A stretch of DNA of 62,821 bases. Source: Mastigocoleus sp. MO_188.B34 (GTDB lineage: Bacteria > Cyanobacteriota > Cyanobacteriia > Cyanobacteriales > Nostocaceae). The stretch lies in contig NZ_JASJDK010000048.1 of the NCBI RefSeq assembly GCF_030065675.1, positions 1 to 62,821 on the forward strand, given 5' to 3'. The position numbers and the translations under genes are program-made. Under the pieces are notes generated by a model. The model was not told the DNA's origin. It made no database searches and saw nothing but the letters and a program-made list of their open reading frames with translations. Shown piece after piece: positions 8,922-18,837 of this stretch; the first letter of the stretch is position 1, and every line of letters begins with the position of its first letter.

Positions 8922-11900
8922 ATGAATAATTCTACTGCTCGGATAAATCCTTATATTATCGGTCGTCCAACCCATGAACCAGAAAAGTTTTTCGGACGGG
9001 AAAGTCTATTCGGTTTTATTGAAGATAATTTAAAGCAAAATATACAATTTATCTTATTGCAGGGTCAACGACGTATAGGGATGTCGTCCATACTTCAACA
9101 GATTCCTGAAAAAGTAGCTCAAGATAATTTTATTTTTGTTCTTTTTGATTTGCAAGGTTATAGTGAATCTTCTCTGAGCGAAATATTATACGAACTTGCA
9201 GAGGAAATAACATCTCAACTGGAATTAGATTCAGATATCGTCATACCTCCTTCCGAACAAGAATTAAACAATGATTCGGATATATTTTCTGATGATTTTC
9301 TTATGAAAGTTTTTCAGGAACTGGACGATAAAAATCTTGTTTTGCTGCTAGACGAATTTGATGTTGTCAATAGTTTTGAGAATCAAATAGAAAACCATAT
9401 AGAAAATCAGGGTGCTGGATTTTTTAAATATTTAAAATCACTTTTAAAGAAGCAGAATAGATTATTTATCATTCCAGTATTAGGAAGAGCTTTAGATGAT
9501 TTGCATAACCTACGTCAATTATTCAAAGATGCGCCATTTCAAGAAGTCGGTTTACTGGATCGGACAAGTACTAAACGACTGATTATAAATCCTGCAAAAC
9601 ACGTGCTGAAGTACGAGGAGGATGCAATTCAAGCAATTTGGGAACTCTCATCAGGACATCCTTATTTTACTCAAACAATTTGCTTTAATCTTTTCGTACA
9701 AGCAGAAGTTGAAAAAGAATGGACAGTTACTCGCGAACATGTCTTAAATATAGTAGATAGAGCTATTGAGAGTGCAGCAGGTGGACTTGCATGGTTTTGG
9801 GATGGACTTTCTATCTCTGAACAAGTAGTATTTTCGGCGGTAGCAGAAGCTCAAAAAATAGCTCTTGAGCAAAAGCAATCATTTCCAGAACATCCGTTAA
9901 CGCTGCTAGAACAATTTGGAGTTATTCATACAGAAGAAATAATCCAAGCTGTTAAAACACTAACAGAAAATAAATTTTTAGATAATACAGAACGTAGAGT
10001 AAGAATTGAATTAGTTCGCTGTTGGTTAGTACAATCTCGCCCAGTAACGGAAACAATATTGAAACTGGAAGAATTTGGAGAAAAAGAAATTAAGCGATTA
10101 TCAGAAGAAGTAAAACAATTACATCAAGAAGGAAAAATTCAAGATGTAATGTACTGCTACGAGCAAATTCTGGAAATCAATCCCAATCACTTTAGTACTT
10201 TACCTATTGTAGCTGAAAGATACTTAGAAATTGAAAATTTTGACAAAGCTTTGGAACTGTACCAGCGAGCTTATCAAGTTGAACCTGTACGTAATAGAGA
10301 AGCATTTTTATTAGCGCGAGAAAAATATGGGGAAAATCTAATAAAACAACGAGAATATACTAAAGCAAAATCTCAGTTTAAAAAAGTTTTAGAAATTGAA
10401 CCCGATCGAGAATCAGCAAAATATAAATTACGAGAAATTGAAGCAGAATTTAATCAACAAAAACAGTTAGAAAAGTTAGAAGTTGTGTCAAAACGAGCTA
10501 CAGCAGCTCCTAATCGTCAAGGAATTATATTAGGTACAATTGCAGCAGGATTTATAGCTCTTGTTGGTGGTATTGGAGTTTATCAATTTTCAACACCTTG
10601 TCCTCAAGGTCAACAGAAAGTAAATGGTATTTTTTGCTCACCCGATACAAATGATATTAGTCCTGATACAAGTGATATTAGTAATAATATTAGTCGTGGC
10701 GATCATACTTTCTTTCCCACTACCCGCAATCCGTCCCGCGACCAAGGTATAGAAGCATTTAAAAAAGGTAATTATTCTCAAGCTGTTAGATTATTTGAAA
10801 AGGGTGTAAAGGATAATCGTAACAACCCAGAAGTACTAATTTACTATAATAATGCCAAAGCTCGTGAAAAGGGCAATCCTTTGACTATTGCTGTGGTTTT
10901 ATCTACAGATAATGCAAAAGATGTAGCTCAAGGAGTTTTACGTGGAGTTGCACAAGCCCAAAATCAATTCAATGATAACAATGGCTTAAGTGGTCGATTA
11001 TTAGAAATCGTTATTGCTAATGATAGTAACGAAAAAGAGAAGGCTGAACAAGTTGCAAAACAACTGCTTAAAGATAAATCTATATTGGGAGTAATTGGGC
11101 ACAATACTAGCGATGCAACTGAAGCTGCTCTTGATGTATATAAACAATCAAATATATCTGTTATTTCTCCTACCAGTGCTAGCAATGAATTGAAAGATAA
11201 AGTTTTCTTTAGAACGGTTCCCTCAAACGCTGCATCTAGTAAAGAACTAGCTGAATATACTACAAATTCAAAATTTAATAAAGTTGCAGTTTTTTATAAT
11301 CCAAACAGTGTCTATAGTAAAAGTTTGAAAGAAAAATTTGCAAAAAACTTTAAAGATAAAGAAAAATTTAAAGGTCAGATTATTCGTGAGATAAATTTGA
11401 CAGATGCAAAACTGAATATCGAACAAGAATTAAAAAATATTGCATCTCAACAGGTGCAAGCAATTATGTTATTTCCAAATTTAGAACTGACTTCAACAGC
11501 ACGTGAGATTGCTAAAGTTAATGCAAAGAATAATTTAGGACTAAAGTTGATAACAGGAAGTGCCCTGTACGACAAAGAAACAGTAAGTGATGTAAATTTT
11601 GAAGGCTTAGTTTTGACAATACCTTGGTTTGGGGAAAAACGAGAAGCACAAGATTTTTTCAATAAAGGGGAACAACAATGGGGAGGAGCTGTTAATTGGT
11701 TCACAGCTACTAGTTATGATGCAACTCAGGCTATTTTAAAAGCAATTGCAAAATCCTTCCCCAATCCCTCCAGAAAAACTGTTCTGCAAGAATTACCGAC
11801 AGTAGAACTTGGATCTAAGGAAACTTCTGGATATCCACTTCAGTTTAAAGATGGAGAACGTAAAAGTCCACCAATCCTAGTTGAAGTTAAAAATGGTAGA

Positions 11901-11930
11901 TTTCAGTTATTAAAAAGCCGTAGCAAATAG
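8922..11930 (+). CDS. Transmembrane STAND ATPase-TPR-periplasmic binding protein fusion (copy B, Walker A Lys to Met)
   Basis: A tandem duplicate of the preceding gene, 24 bases after its stop, probably in the same transcript. The 1002 residues have the same order: ATPase, TPRs, one membrane helix near 545, then a type-1 ligand-binding domain. The P-loop reads GQRRIGMSS, placing Met54 where copy A has Lys54 (an AAG to ATG change). Walker B LVLLLDEFD (Asp144, Glu145) is intact. Similarity is very high over the ATPase and TPR regions and lower over the ligand domain, as expected if the two copies recognise different ligands. An ATPase-dead subunit partnering an active one is a reasonable but untested idea. 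Confidence 0.85.
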   Translation: MNNSTARINPYIIGRPTHEPEKFFGRESLFGFIEDNLKQNIQFILLQGQRRIGMSSILQQIPEKVAQDNFIFVLFDLQGYSESSLSEILYELAEEITSQLELDSDIVIPPSEQELNNDSDIFSDDFLMKVFQELDDKNLVLLLDEFDVVNSFENQIENHIENQGAGFFKYLKSLLKKQNRLFIIPVLGRALDDLHNLRQLFKDAPFQEVGLLDRTSTKRLIINPAKHVLKYEEDAIQAIWELSSGHPYFTQTICFNLFVQAEVEKEWTVTREHVLNIVDRAIESAAGGLAWFWDGLSISEQVVFSAVAEAQKIALEQKQSFPEHPLTLLEQFGVIHTEEIIQAVKTLTENKFLDNTERRVRIELVRCWLVQSRPVTETILKLEEFGEKEIKRLSEEVKQLHQEGKIQDVMYCYEQILEINPNHFSTLPIVAERYLEIENFDKALELYQRAYQVEPVRNREAFLLAREKYGENLIKQREYTKAKSQFKKVLEIEPDRESAKYKLREIEAEFNQQKQLEKLEVVSKRATAAPNRQGIILGTIAAGFIALVGGIGVYQFSTPCPQGQQKVNGIFCSPDTNDISPDTSDISNNISRGDHTFFPTTRNPSRDQGIEAFKKGNYSQAVRLFEKGVKDNRNNPEVLIYYNNAKAREKGNPLTIAVVLSTDNAKDVAQGVLRGVAQAQNQFNDNNGLSGRLLEIVIANDSNEKEKAEQVAKQLLKDKSILGVIGHNTSDATEAALDVYKQSNISVISPTSASNELKDKVFFRTVPSNAASSKELAEYTTNSKFNKVAVFYNPNSVYSKSLKEKFAKNFKDKEKFKGQIIREINLTDAKLNIEQELKNIASQQVQAIMLFPNLELTSTAREIAKVNAKNNLGLKLITGSALYDKETVSDVNFEGLVLTIPWFGEKREAQDFFNKGEQQWGGAVNWFTATSYDATQAILKAIAKSFPNPSRKTVLQELPTVELGSKETSGYPLQFKDGERKSPPILVEVKNGRFQLLKSRSK

Positions 11931-12117
11931 AAGTTTTTGATGCAGCAGTGGAAGGAAGATAAAGAAAATTGGTAATAAGAAATATTATCAAATTAGCCCG
12001 ATCGCAAACTTTAAAAACTACCAAAAACCCCTCCCCAAATTTCTCTTTGTAAATGGAGAGAGGTTTGAACTTCAAAAAACCGCAACTTCAAAGAACCACA
12101 AATTCAAAAAACCACAA

Positions 12118-13740
12118 TTAAATACTCACAATATAAGGAAAGTCGATCGCTCCAACCCTAGCATCATTAACTAAAGCCTGATAAACCATCACCGCAACCT
12201 CAGCCCTTGTCGCATCACGGGTGGGATTAAGCTGTTGCAAATTGGGATAATTCACGATCAGTTGTTTTTCAACTGCTGTAGCTACTTCTTCTTTAGCATA
12301 TTGGGGAATATTCCCTCTGTCGTTGAAGTAATTTAAATTATTCTCTACTCCACCAAGGAGTTTGAGTCCATTAACTAAAGAAACAATTACTTGAACCCGT
12401 TGGATATTTTGATTGGGGTGGAAGGTTCGGTCTGGAAAACCTGAAAGGAAACCACCTTCATAAGCTTGTTGAATTACTCCATTAGCCCAAAAATTTTCCT
12501 TAACATCTTTGAATTTAATCGCTTCCCGTTTCGCAGGTGGGTTAAAAGCTTTGACAAGTAAAGCAGCATATTGCGCCCGTGTCATCGTCACATCGGGTTT
12601 AAAAGTAAGGTCGGGATAACCTTTGACTATATCTAGTTTGACTAATTCTTGGATAAATATTTCCGCCCAATGACCAGAAATATCTCTTAATTTAGTAGGG
12701 TTTGGTAAAGGAGTAGGGTCTGGTACGGGAATAGGTACAGGTGCGGGATCTGGTTCTGGTGTCGGGTTTGGTACGGGAATAGGTACAGGTGCTGGTTCTG
12801 GTTCCGGTGTGGGATTTGGTTGTGGTGTTGGGTTCGGTGCAGGTGTGGGATTCGGTTCCGGTGTTGGAGATTGATTATCTACCAGTTCCACATTACCTTT
12901 TACTTTGCTCGGATCGATTTGATTCCCGATCGCAATGAGTTTGTTAGAAGTTGCATTTTGTAGGTCAAATTTACCGTTGTTGCGTAGGATGTTACCACCA
13001 GGGTCATTGCTATTACCCATATCCGGTAGGGAGTCACGAATCATTGTCAAACCATCATCTGTATTTCTTTCACAGATGTTTTGACGCAATATGGGACGAG
13101 CGCTACCGGAAATAACAATTCCATTCCGGTTCTCAGAAATTTTGTTATTAATTATTTTTGGCGCAGCGCGATCGCTAACAGCAATTCCATAACCAGTTCT
13201 TACACAGGAATTACCGCGAATTTCACCAGTACTATCCCGAGCAATGGAAATACCATTAGCATCATTTTCAACAAATATGCTATCGAAGATTTTCGGATTT
13301 GCATTCCCGCTAGCAAAAACTCCCTCACGTTTGGATTTAGTAAAAGTACAATTAGCTACTGTCGGTGCAGTTGACTCAATCCAAACAGCAGTACCACGAC
13401 TAGCGGGACTAGTGACTGTTACTCCTCTTAATTCAGTATTATCATCAAGAACAATCGTAATATTTTGACGGGCAAAAGTACGACTGAGATACTCTCCACT
13501 ACCTTCGATTATAATACCTGCACCTTTATTACCTTCATTACCAATAACACTGACTCCACTAGGAATATTTAAGGGAAATTCTTCACCAGTGTCACTGTTA
13601 TATTCACTATCTGCCAGTTGGATTTTAGTTCCGGATTTCGCGATCTTAAGGGCTTGAGTTATAGTTTTTAATGGTGTTTGTTGGCTACCATTTGCACTAT
13701 CGCTGCCAATAGTTGAATTTACGTAAATAATTTCAGCCAT
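12118..13740 (-). CDS. DUF1565 beta-helix protein with C-terminal SLH domains
   Basis: Start chosen at ATG 13740, because the seven residues upstream come from GTG codons and the family usually begins MxxxxYVN. Residues 1-270 form a DUF1565/NosD-like right-handed beta-helix (IYVNSTIGSDSANG, then repeated G-I-x-N-x-x blocks). A Pro-rich linker of PNPTPEP/PAPVPIPV repeats (about 285-345) leads to three SLH-like repeats (HWAEIFIQELVKLDIVKGYP; FWANGVIQQAYEGGFLSGFP; a weaker third) reaching the C-terminus. SLH domains normally anchor proteins to the cell wall or outer membrane. No Sec signal peptide is visible at either possible start, which is odd for a surface protein. No substrate can be assigned. 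Confidence 0.85.
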   Translation of the reverse strand: MAEIIYVNSTIGSDSANGSQQTPLKTITQALKIAKSGTKIQLADSEYNSDTGEEFPLNIPSGVSVIGNEGNKGAGIIIEGSGEYLSRTFARQNITIVLDDNTELRGVTVTSPASRGTAVWIESTAPTVANCTFTKSKREGVFASGNANPKIFDSIFVENDANGISIARDSTGEIRGNSCVRTGYGIAVSDRAAPKIINNKISENRNGIVISGSARPILRQNICERNTDDGLTMIRDSLPDMGNSNDPGGNILRNNGKFDLQNATSNKLIAIGNQIDPSKVKGNVELVDNQSPTPEPNPTPAPNPTPQPNPTPEPEPAPVPIPVPNPTPEPDPAPVPIPVPDPTPLPNPTKLRDISGHWAEIFIQELVKLDIVKGYPDLTFKPDVTMTRAQYAALLVKAFNPPAKREAIKFKDVKENFWANGVIQQAYEGGFLSGFPDRTFHPNQNIQRVQVIVSLVNGLKLLGGVENNLNYFNDRGNIPQYAKEEVATAVEKQLIVNYPNLQQLNPTRDATRAEVAVMVYQALVNDARVGAIDFPYIVSI

Positions 13741-14027
13741 ACTGATATTCTTAGACACCACGACATCTTAACGCACACATTATAGATGTCTAATATTATT
13801 GGCAATAAATAATACAAAAAAGTAAATAATAGGTTAGTATGTAACCCGCTACCGTCTCTGCTACCTTCTATTTGAATGAGTAATAGTAATAAAAATATCG
13901 GTTATTGTAATGGTGTATTGCACCACAATATCTAGAGCCTGTGGCGTCGGTGGCTCGGATAGCCTATAGCTGCGCTACCTGCAGATCCGTTACTTTTCGC
14001 TAGTTGGGACAACACACCCCAACTCAA
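13741..14027. repeat. Intergenic spacer with GC-rich repeat
   Basis: 287 bases between two minus-strand genes. Positions about 13938-14010 contain a GC-rich patch (AGAGCCTGTGGCGTCGGTGGCT...) similar to the loop of the large dispersed hairpins elsewhere in the window. It is probably a decayed repeat. Confidence 0.4.
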
Positions 14028-15104
14028 CTAAGCTTGGTCGCTTTTGATTTCCTCAATCAAATCGATCCCTTTTTGAACTTCCGCAGTTTGTCCTTGTTTT
14101 TTAAAGATATTTACAGCTTTTTGTAGATCGGCGATGGCTCCATCAACATCGTCTAAACTATAACGAGCAATTGCTCTATTCCCATATGCTTGAGCATAAT
14201 TCGGATTAATTTCTAAAGCCTTTGTATAATCTTTTATAGCTTCTTCGAATTCTTGCAACTCAGTACGGAGATTTCCCCGGTTGTAATATGTATGAGCACT
14301 ATTGGGATCTATTTCTAAAGCTCTAGTGTAATCTGCAATCCCTCCCCGATAGTCTTGCATCTGAACGCGGATGTTTCCCCTGCGGTTATAAGTTTCAATA
14401 TCATTAGGTTTAAGCTGTAAAACTTTTGTATAATCTGCAACTGCTGCGCCATAATTTTTTAAACCATGATAAGCAAGAGCGCGATTTAAATAAACAGATG
14501 CATCGTTAGAATTGTTGCGTAATACCCGATTGTAATCTGCGATCGCAGCTTTATACTCTCGTAGACGATAATGAGCGATCCCACGATTTAAATAAGCATA
14601 GGAATGATTGGGATCAATTTTTAAAGCCCGAGTATAATCTTGTATTGCTCCTACTCCATCTCCTGAATCATCACGAGCATTACCCCTACTAATATAGATA
14701 TCCACATGGTTCGGACTTATTTTTAAAGCTTCGCTGTAATCAGAAATTGCACCGCGATAATCTCTCAACTGATAACGTACAAGTCCTCTTTTGTAATAAG
14801 CATCAGAATTTGCAGGATTCATTAGCAATGCTCGGTCGAAATTAGCTATTGCTTCTTTGAGATTTCCTCTTAGGTAATGCTGATTTCCTCTACTTATGTA
14901 GTATGATACTTTTGTACTACCATCAACTGATGGTTCGATCCCAGAACCCCGAAGAGTTTTTGTTGATAAATTTGCTGTCGCTGTTATCAATTCGCGCTCT
15001 GCGCTTTTTTTAGCTTTAGCTTGCATATAATCGGGTGCAAATGCATCTACCGCAGCAAAAGCACCTAATACCAACAGCATTGAAGCAATTCTAGATCCTT
15101 TCAT
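14028..15104 (-). CDS. Secreted tetratricopeptide-repeat protein
   Basis: 358 residues. The N-terminus (MKGSRIASMLLVLGAFAAVDAFA) looks like a signal peptide or membrane anchor. From about residue 65 there are eight regular 34-residue TPRs with the consensus YxxRGxxxxxLxxYxxAIxDYxxALxxxP, ending in a shorter helix pair (DGAIADLQKAVNIFKKQG). TPR arrays are protein-binding scaffolds, and the exported position suggests a thylakoid-lumen or periplasmic role. No partner gene is evident. The neighbouring SLH protein on the same strand is 287 bases downstream, so an operon is possible but not compelling. Confidence 0.85.
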   Translation of the reverse strand: MKGSRIASMLLVLGAFAAVDAFAPDYMQAKAKKSAERELITATANLSTKTLRGSGIEPSVDGSTKVSYYISRGNQHYLRGNLKEAIANFDRALLMNPANSDAYYKRGLVRYQLRDYRGAISDYSEALKISPNHVDIYISRGNARDDSGDGVGAIQDYTRALKIDPNHSYAYLNRGIAHYRLREYKAAIADYNRVLRNNSNDASVYLNRALAYHGLKNYGAAVADYTKVLQLKPNDIETYNRRGNIRVQMQDYRGGIADYTRALEIDPNSAHTYYNRGNLRTELQEFEEAIKDYTKALEINPNYAQAYGNRAIARYSLDDVDGAIADLQKAVNIFKKQGQTAEVQKGIDLIEEIKSDQA

Positions 15105-16241
15105 CTTGACTTCTCCGGGCTCTACCTTACTGTCCGTAATTGAAAATCGATTTAGTTTTCACATGTAATCAATCGTTGTCAGGTCAACTATTCGTAATTA
15201 ACTAGCCATATTTACTAGCTGTATACGTAACCTTTACGATTGAATTCATGCATCATGTCAATTGATTGACGTATGAGATATTTTATTTTTGATGAAATAA
15301 AAGCACTCAGTTCTTCTTAGGGTTATGTCAACTCTATTTATTTGATTAGAAGAGCTTAGGTCTTACTTTTTCCCTTGGATTTAGGAGATCGTAAAGTTTA
15401 GCAACTTTTATTATTCTCCATGTAAAACAAATGGCTATCCCTGGTTTTAATTATCTGGTATTCAAAATTTACAACTGACAGTAAATAAATACCAAAGCCT
15501 AATAAGCATTTCCTGAAACAGTTTATTGGAAATTACTATTTAAGCTGTTTTACTGGTACGTAAAGATAATGCAGTCGGCTAAAACTATTCAGTTAAGTCT
15601 TAAATAAAGATAACCCTTACCTAAAAAGTTTAAATAACAGGGTTCAACACTAAACTATATTGTCTAGGGAACTACTATGGAACGATTCGGGTTATATATT
15701 ACTCTTTAATTATAGGTTCTTTTGTGATTTGACGCACACTTTTTTATACTTCGACAAAATAGAAACTAGTGATTTAAAAGATTCTGAGATGTGACCGCGA
15801 TCGCAGACAAACCTAAGATAAGACATTAAATAATCTAGAGTAAGCCGATTCTTTAAACAATAAAGACTTATTCTTCTCTTCTTTAAGTATTTGAGAAAAA
15901 TAACGAGCCTCTATTGAATTTTGATAACACAAAATTTATGCAATAACCTGAATTTCCAAACTACTCTGTAGAAGACGTTCATCATAGCTAGAATTTTTAC
16001 ATTTAGTTGGATTTGCGATTACGTAAATCACAAGTAACAAGTATATATAAATACTACAAAGTTAGTGTTTTTTCTCTTACACTCTAATTTTTATCTCTTC
16101 AAAAAAACTTTATTTGCGCATATAACCATATTTTAGCCATTTCCATGCAATATTCATAAATTTATATCTATGGTATGGTATTTTTCTTATTATTTAATAT
16201 TGTTTATTTTATTGTTTATTTTTATTATTTACAAAGTTTTG
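15105..16241. other. Long AT-rich intergenic region
   Basis: About 1.1 kb between two minus-strand genes. I see no credible ORF, RNA gene or array. There is one HIP1-like site near 15797 (CGCGATCGCA). The promoter of the TPR gene should lie in the first few hundred bases. Confidence 0.5.
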
Positions 16242-17048
16242 TTATTTATTTGGGACTTTCTGTAACTTTTCACCACATTTTTTACAGAAATCTGCATCTG
16301 GTTCGTGGAAAGCTAAACCACAGTTGTAGCAAAGTATTTTTACTTTATTAGATATTTCGATTAGTCGTTTTACAAGGTCGCCAATTTGCCAAGGGATTAA
16401 AGTAATTCCTGTTAAAATCATCAAAACTGTTAACAAACGACCACTACTTGAAATTGGAGTGACATCACCAAAACCTACGGTCGTCATAGTGACAATAGAA
16501 AAATAAAATGCATCTAAAAAATTACGAAAATCTTCAGGGTTTACTGAATGTTCTACTTGATAAATCAAACCAGAATAAACAAAAATAATTGCAAATAAAG
16601 TAAATAGTATTCTGACAAAAATTAATAAATCCTCATTATTAATAATTCCAAACAAAGACTTTTTCTCTATAAATCGAATCAAACGTAAAATTCTAAACCA
16701 TCGTAAGATACGGATAAAACTAGTATCAATAATTCCAATAAAACCAGGCAAGATAGCTATTAAATCAATGATTGCATAAAAACTGAATATGTATTTAAAT
16801 TTATTTTCCTGATTCCATAAACGTAATAAGTACTCAATAGCAAAGCAAATTAAAATATTTGTATTTATTATGCCGAGTATAAATTCTATATTGGCGGGAA
16901 TTGAGTAAGTTTGGATGACAAAAATTCCTGAAGATATAATAACTAGAAAAACTATTGATAAATTAACTGCCTGATTTTTCTGTATGTCTAAGTTTTCGAT
17001 TAAAAATGTAAATCTATCTTTATTTAGTGACATAGCTAAATTCACCAT
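16242..17048 (-). CDS. Voltage-gated potassium channel-like protein with zinc ribbon
   Basis: A 268-residue six-helix ion channel. S1-S3 lie in the first 100 residues. S4 has spaced arginines (SFIRILRWFRILRLIRFIEK), the voltage-sensor pattern. S5 is followed by a pore loop with the potassium selectivity filter TVGFGD (190-195) and S6. The C-terminus is unusual: instead of a cyclic-nucleotide or RCK domain there is a short zinc-ribbon motif with C240-x2-C243 and C255-x2-C258. This might be a redox or metal sensor or a tetramer contact, which is an inference. A second ATG five codons in is an alternative start. No operon partner. Confidence 0.88.
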   Translation of the reverse strand: MVNLAMSLNKDRFTFLIENLDIQKNQAVNLSIVFLVIISSGIFVIQTYSIPANIEFILGIINTNILICFAIEYLLRLWNQENKFKYIFSFYAIIDLIAILPGFIGIIDTSFIRILRWFRILRLIRFIEKKSLFGIINNEDLLIFVRILFTLFAIIFVYSGLIYQVEHSVNPEDFRNFLDAFYFSIVTMTTVGFGDVTPISSSGRLLTVLMILTGITLIPWQIGDLVKRLIEISNKVKILCYNCGLAFHEPDADFCKKCGEKLQKVPNK

Positions 17049-17948
17049 AAGGTTATTTGTAATATTATTTTTAATCTCTGATACTCTGACAACTATTTAG
17101 TTTGTGATCATAATCTAATCATAAAAACTATTTTTGCTATATATTTATATATCCATATATATCCATCAGAAACATAACCGAAGAATAACAATTGATAATT
17201 TTTTTTACAAAAGATAACTATAAAGGCTGGTTAAATTGCCAATATATATAGTTTCGTAACTAAATATATTGCGACATTGCTAAAGAATTCTTAAGTCAAA
17301 ACAATATTATTTGTAGTTTAACCCTTAAGCTTTATAATCCTTGTTCAATGGGTTACACCTTACATATCAATACATAGTTATTTTTAAATATTTGTAATAT
17401 TTATTTGTGATTTTATTAGTTAAAAGTATTTGATATCAATGATTATTTTGATTTTAATAAGTAGTATTTATAGTGCAAGATGATTTATGTAGATAAAGTG
17501 TGTACAATACTTGTTTTATATTAAATAATTAGTAATGAATAATGCTAGTACTTAATATATATTACTGTAATTATTCTGAAGTTAATTAACGGCTTTTTAG
17601 AAATGTGGATTAAATAAATTTAAATTCAATTGAACAGACCATCACGGCAGCAATAAAGCACCCATTTATAAAAGGTCAAAGCTAGTAAAAACTACACTTT
17701 TACTCCGCTAGACCGCACCTGCGGCGTTCGAACACTAACGTCCGTAGGACGCAGTCTGTTTTGCTCACCCTATGGGCGCGGCGGGCGCGGCGGCGCGGTC
17801 TGTTACGTCCTACGTACGACAGACACGCAATAAGTAGGTTGACTTCCGCGCAGCGGTACTAGGTTCGCAAAATTTGAGGACTAATCCCTTAGTCAACTTC
17901 ATTCAATTTACTTACAATCTATCAAAGGAGAGTAAAAGGAAATCAAAG
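17049..17948. other. Intergenic region with GC-rich repeat block
   Basis: About 900 bases between divergent genes. Most is AT-rich and featureless. Positions about 17696-17865 are strikingly GC-rich (GGGCGCGGCGGGCGCGGCGG) with short inverted repeats such as CGTCCGTAGGACG. This resembles mosaic intergenic repeats at about 47290-47460 and within the MITE-like element at 49907-50182. Confidence 0.45.
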
Positions 17949-18761
17949 TTGGACAACAACTATCAGGCTTATCTAAATCGGGTAGCACGAATGACCCTAC
18001 CGGAAGCTTACAAATCCCAAGTACAGCATATTCAAGAATCTTTCAAGTTTAAGCTCAACAGCGAAGGGGTAAGACAAGCTTCTCCTTTTCCTGGTTATAC
18101 AGTCATTACTCCACCCTGTGAAGAAGATACTGCAAATTCTGCTTTTTACAGAACTTTAATTCAATACCAACAACAATTATTGGAGCCACCATTCAATGAA
18201 GATTTTATCGTACCAGTACCTACCGATAGCTTACATTTCACCTTAGCAGACTTGATTTGGGATAGTGCTTATCGCGATGCTTGTGAAAGTAATCCCAACT
18301 TTGAAGAAGATTTACACAGTTGCTTTACAGAAATTTTTCAGAGTCATGATCGATTATTCGATTTTGGCAATAGTTCGATTCGCTGGCAAATGTTAGGATT
18401 ATTAGTCATGCCGAGGGCTGTAGGTGTCTGTTTGGTACCTCAAAATGAAGTTTGCTATGCCAATATCATTAATCTTCGTAGAGCCATTTATCAAAATCCC
18501 AAGCTTGTCGGTTTAGGCATTGAGCAACATTATCATTTTACAGCCCATGTTACTTTGGGATACTTTGGCAAAGTTCCTTCCGATTTAGACAGAGAGCGTT
18601 TAGGGCTGATGTTTTCCGATTTAAACCAAAAATGGTCATCTAATTCACCTGAAATGGTAGTAAGCTGCGCTCAATTACGAAAATTTGATGATATGAATCG
18701 ATTCTATCGCGAGCACAATTGGCCAATATTGGATTTTGATTCCCGGGTTGTCGAATTCTAG
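17949..18761 (+). CDS. DUF1868 protein (2H phosphoesterase-like)
   Basis: Start proposed at TTG 17949: an AGGA ribosome site lies 8 bases upstream, and the resulting DNNYQAYLNRVARMTLPEAY matches where cyanobacterial DUF1868 proteins usually begin. An alternative TTG at 17874 adds 25 residues. The protein has about 270 residues and two histidine motifs, DSLHFTLADLIWD and HYHFTAHVTLGYFG. They fit the paired H-x-T/S of the 2H/LigT-like phosphoesterase fold, in which two His act on 2',3'-cyclic or related phosphates. The substrate is unknown. A cbiC-like gene follows 76 bases downstream on the same strand. Confidence 0.75.
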   Translation: MDNNYQAYLNRVARMTLPEAYKSQVQHIQESFKFKLNSEGVRQASPFPGYTVITPPCEEDTANSAFYRTLIQYQQQLLEPPFNEDFIVPVPTDSLHFTLADLIWDSAYRDACESNPNFEEDLHSCFTEIFQSHDRLFDFGNSSIRWQMLGLLVMPRAVGVCLVPQNEVCYANIINLRRAIYQNPKLVGLGIEQHYHFTAHVTLGYFGKVPSDLDRERLGLMFSDLNQKWSSNSPEMVVSCAQLRKFDDMNRFYREHNWPILDFDSRVVEF

Positions 18762-18837
18762 ATCTAACTTCTAGATTTTGAACTTCTGGACTTTTTTTTA
18801 GACTTTTGATTGCTAGAATCTTGATTGTTTGATTTTA

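Noticed and set aside
14931-14950. GGTTCGATCCC resembling a tRNA T-arm
   Set aside because: It lies inside the coding part of the TPR gene and no acceptor or anticodon stem surrounds it.
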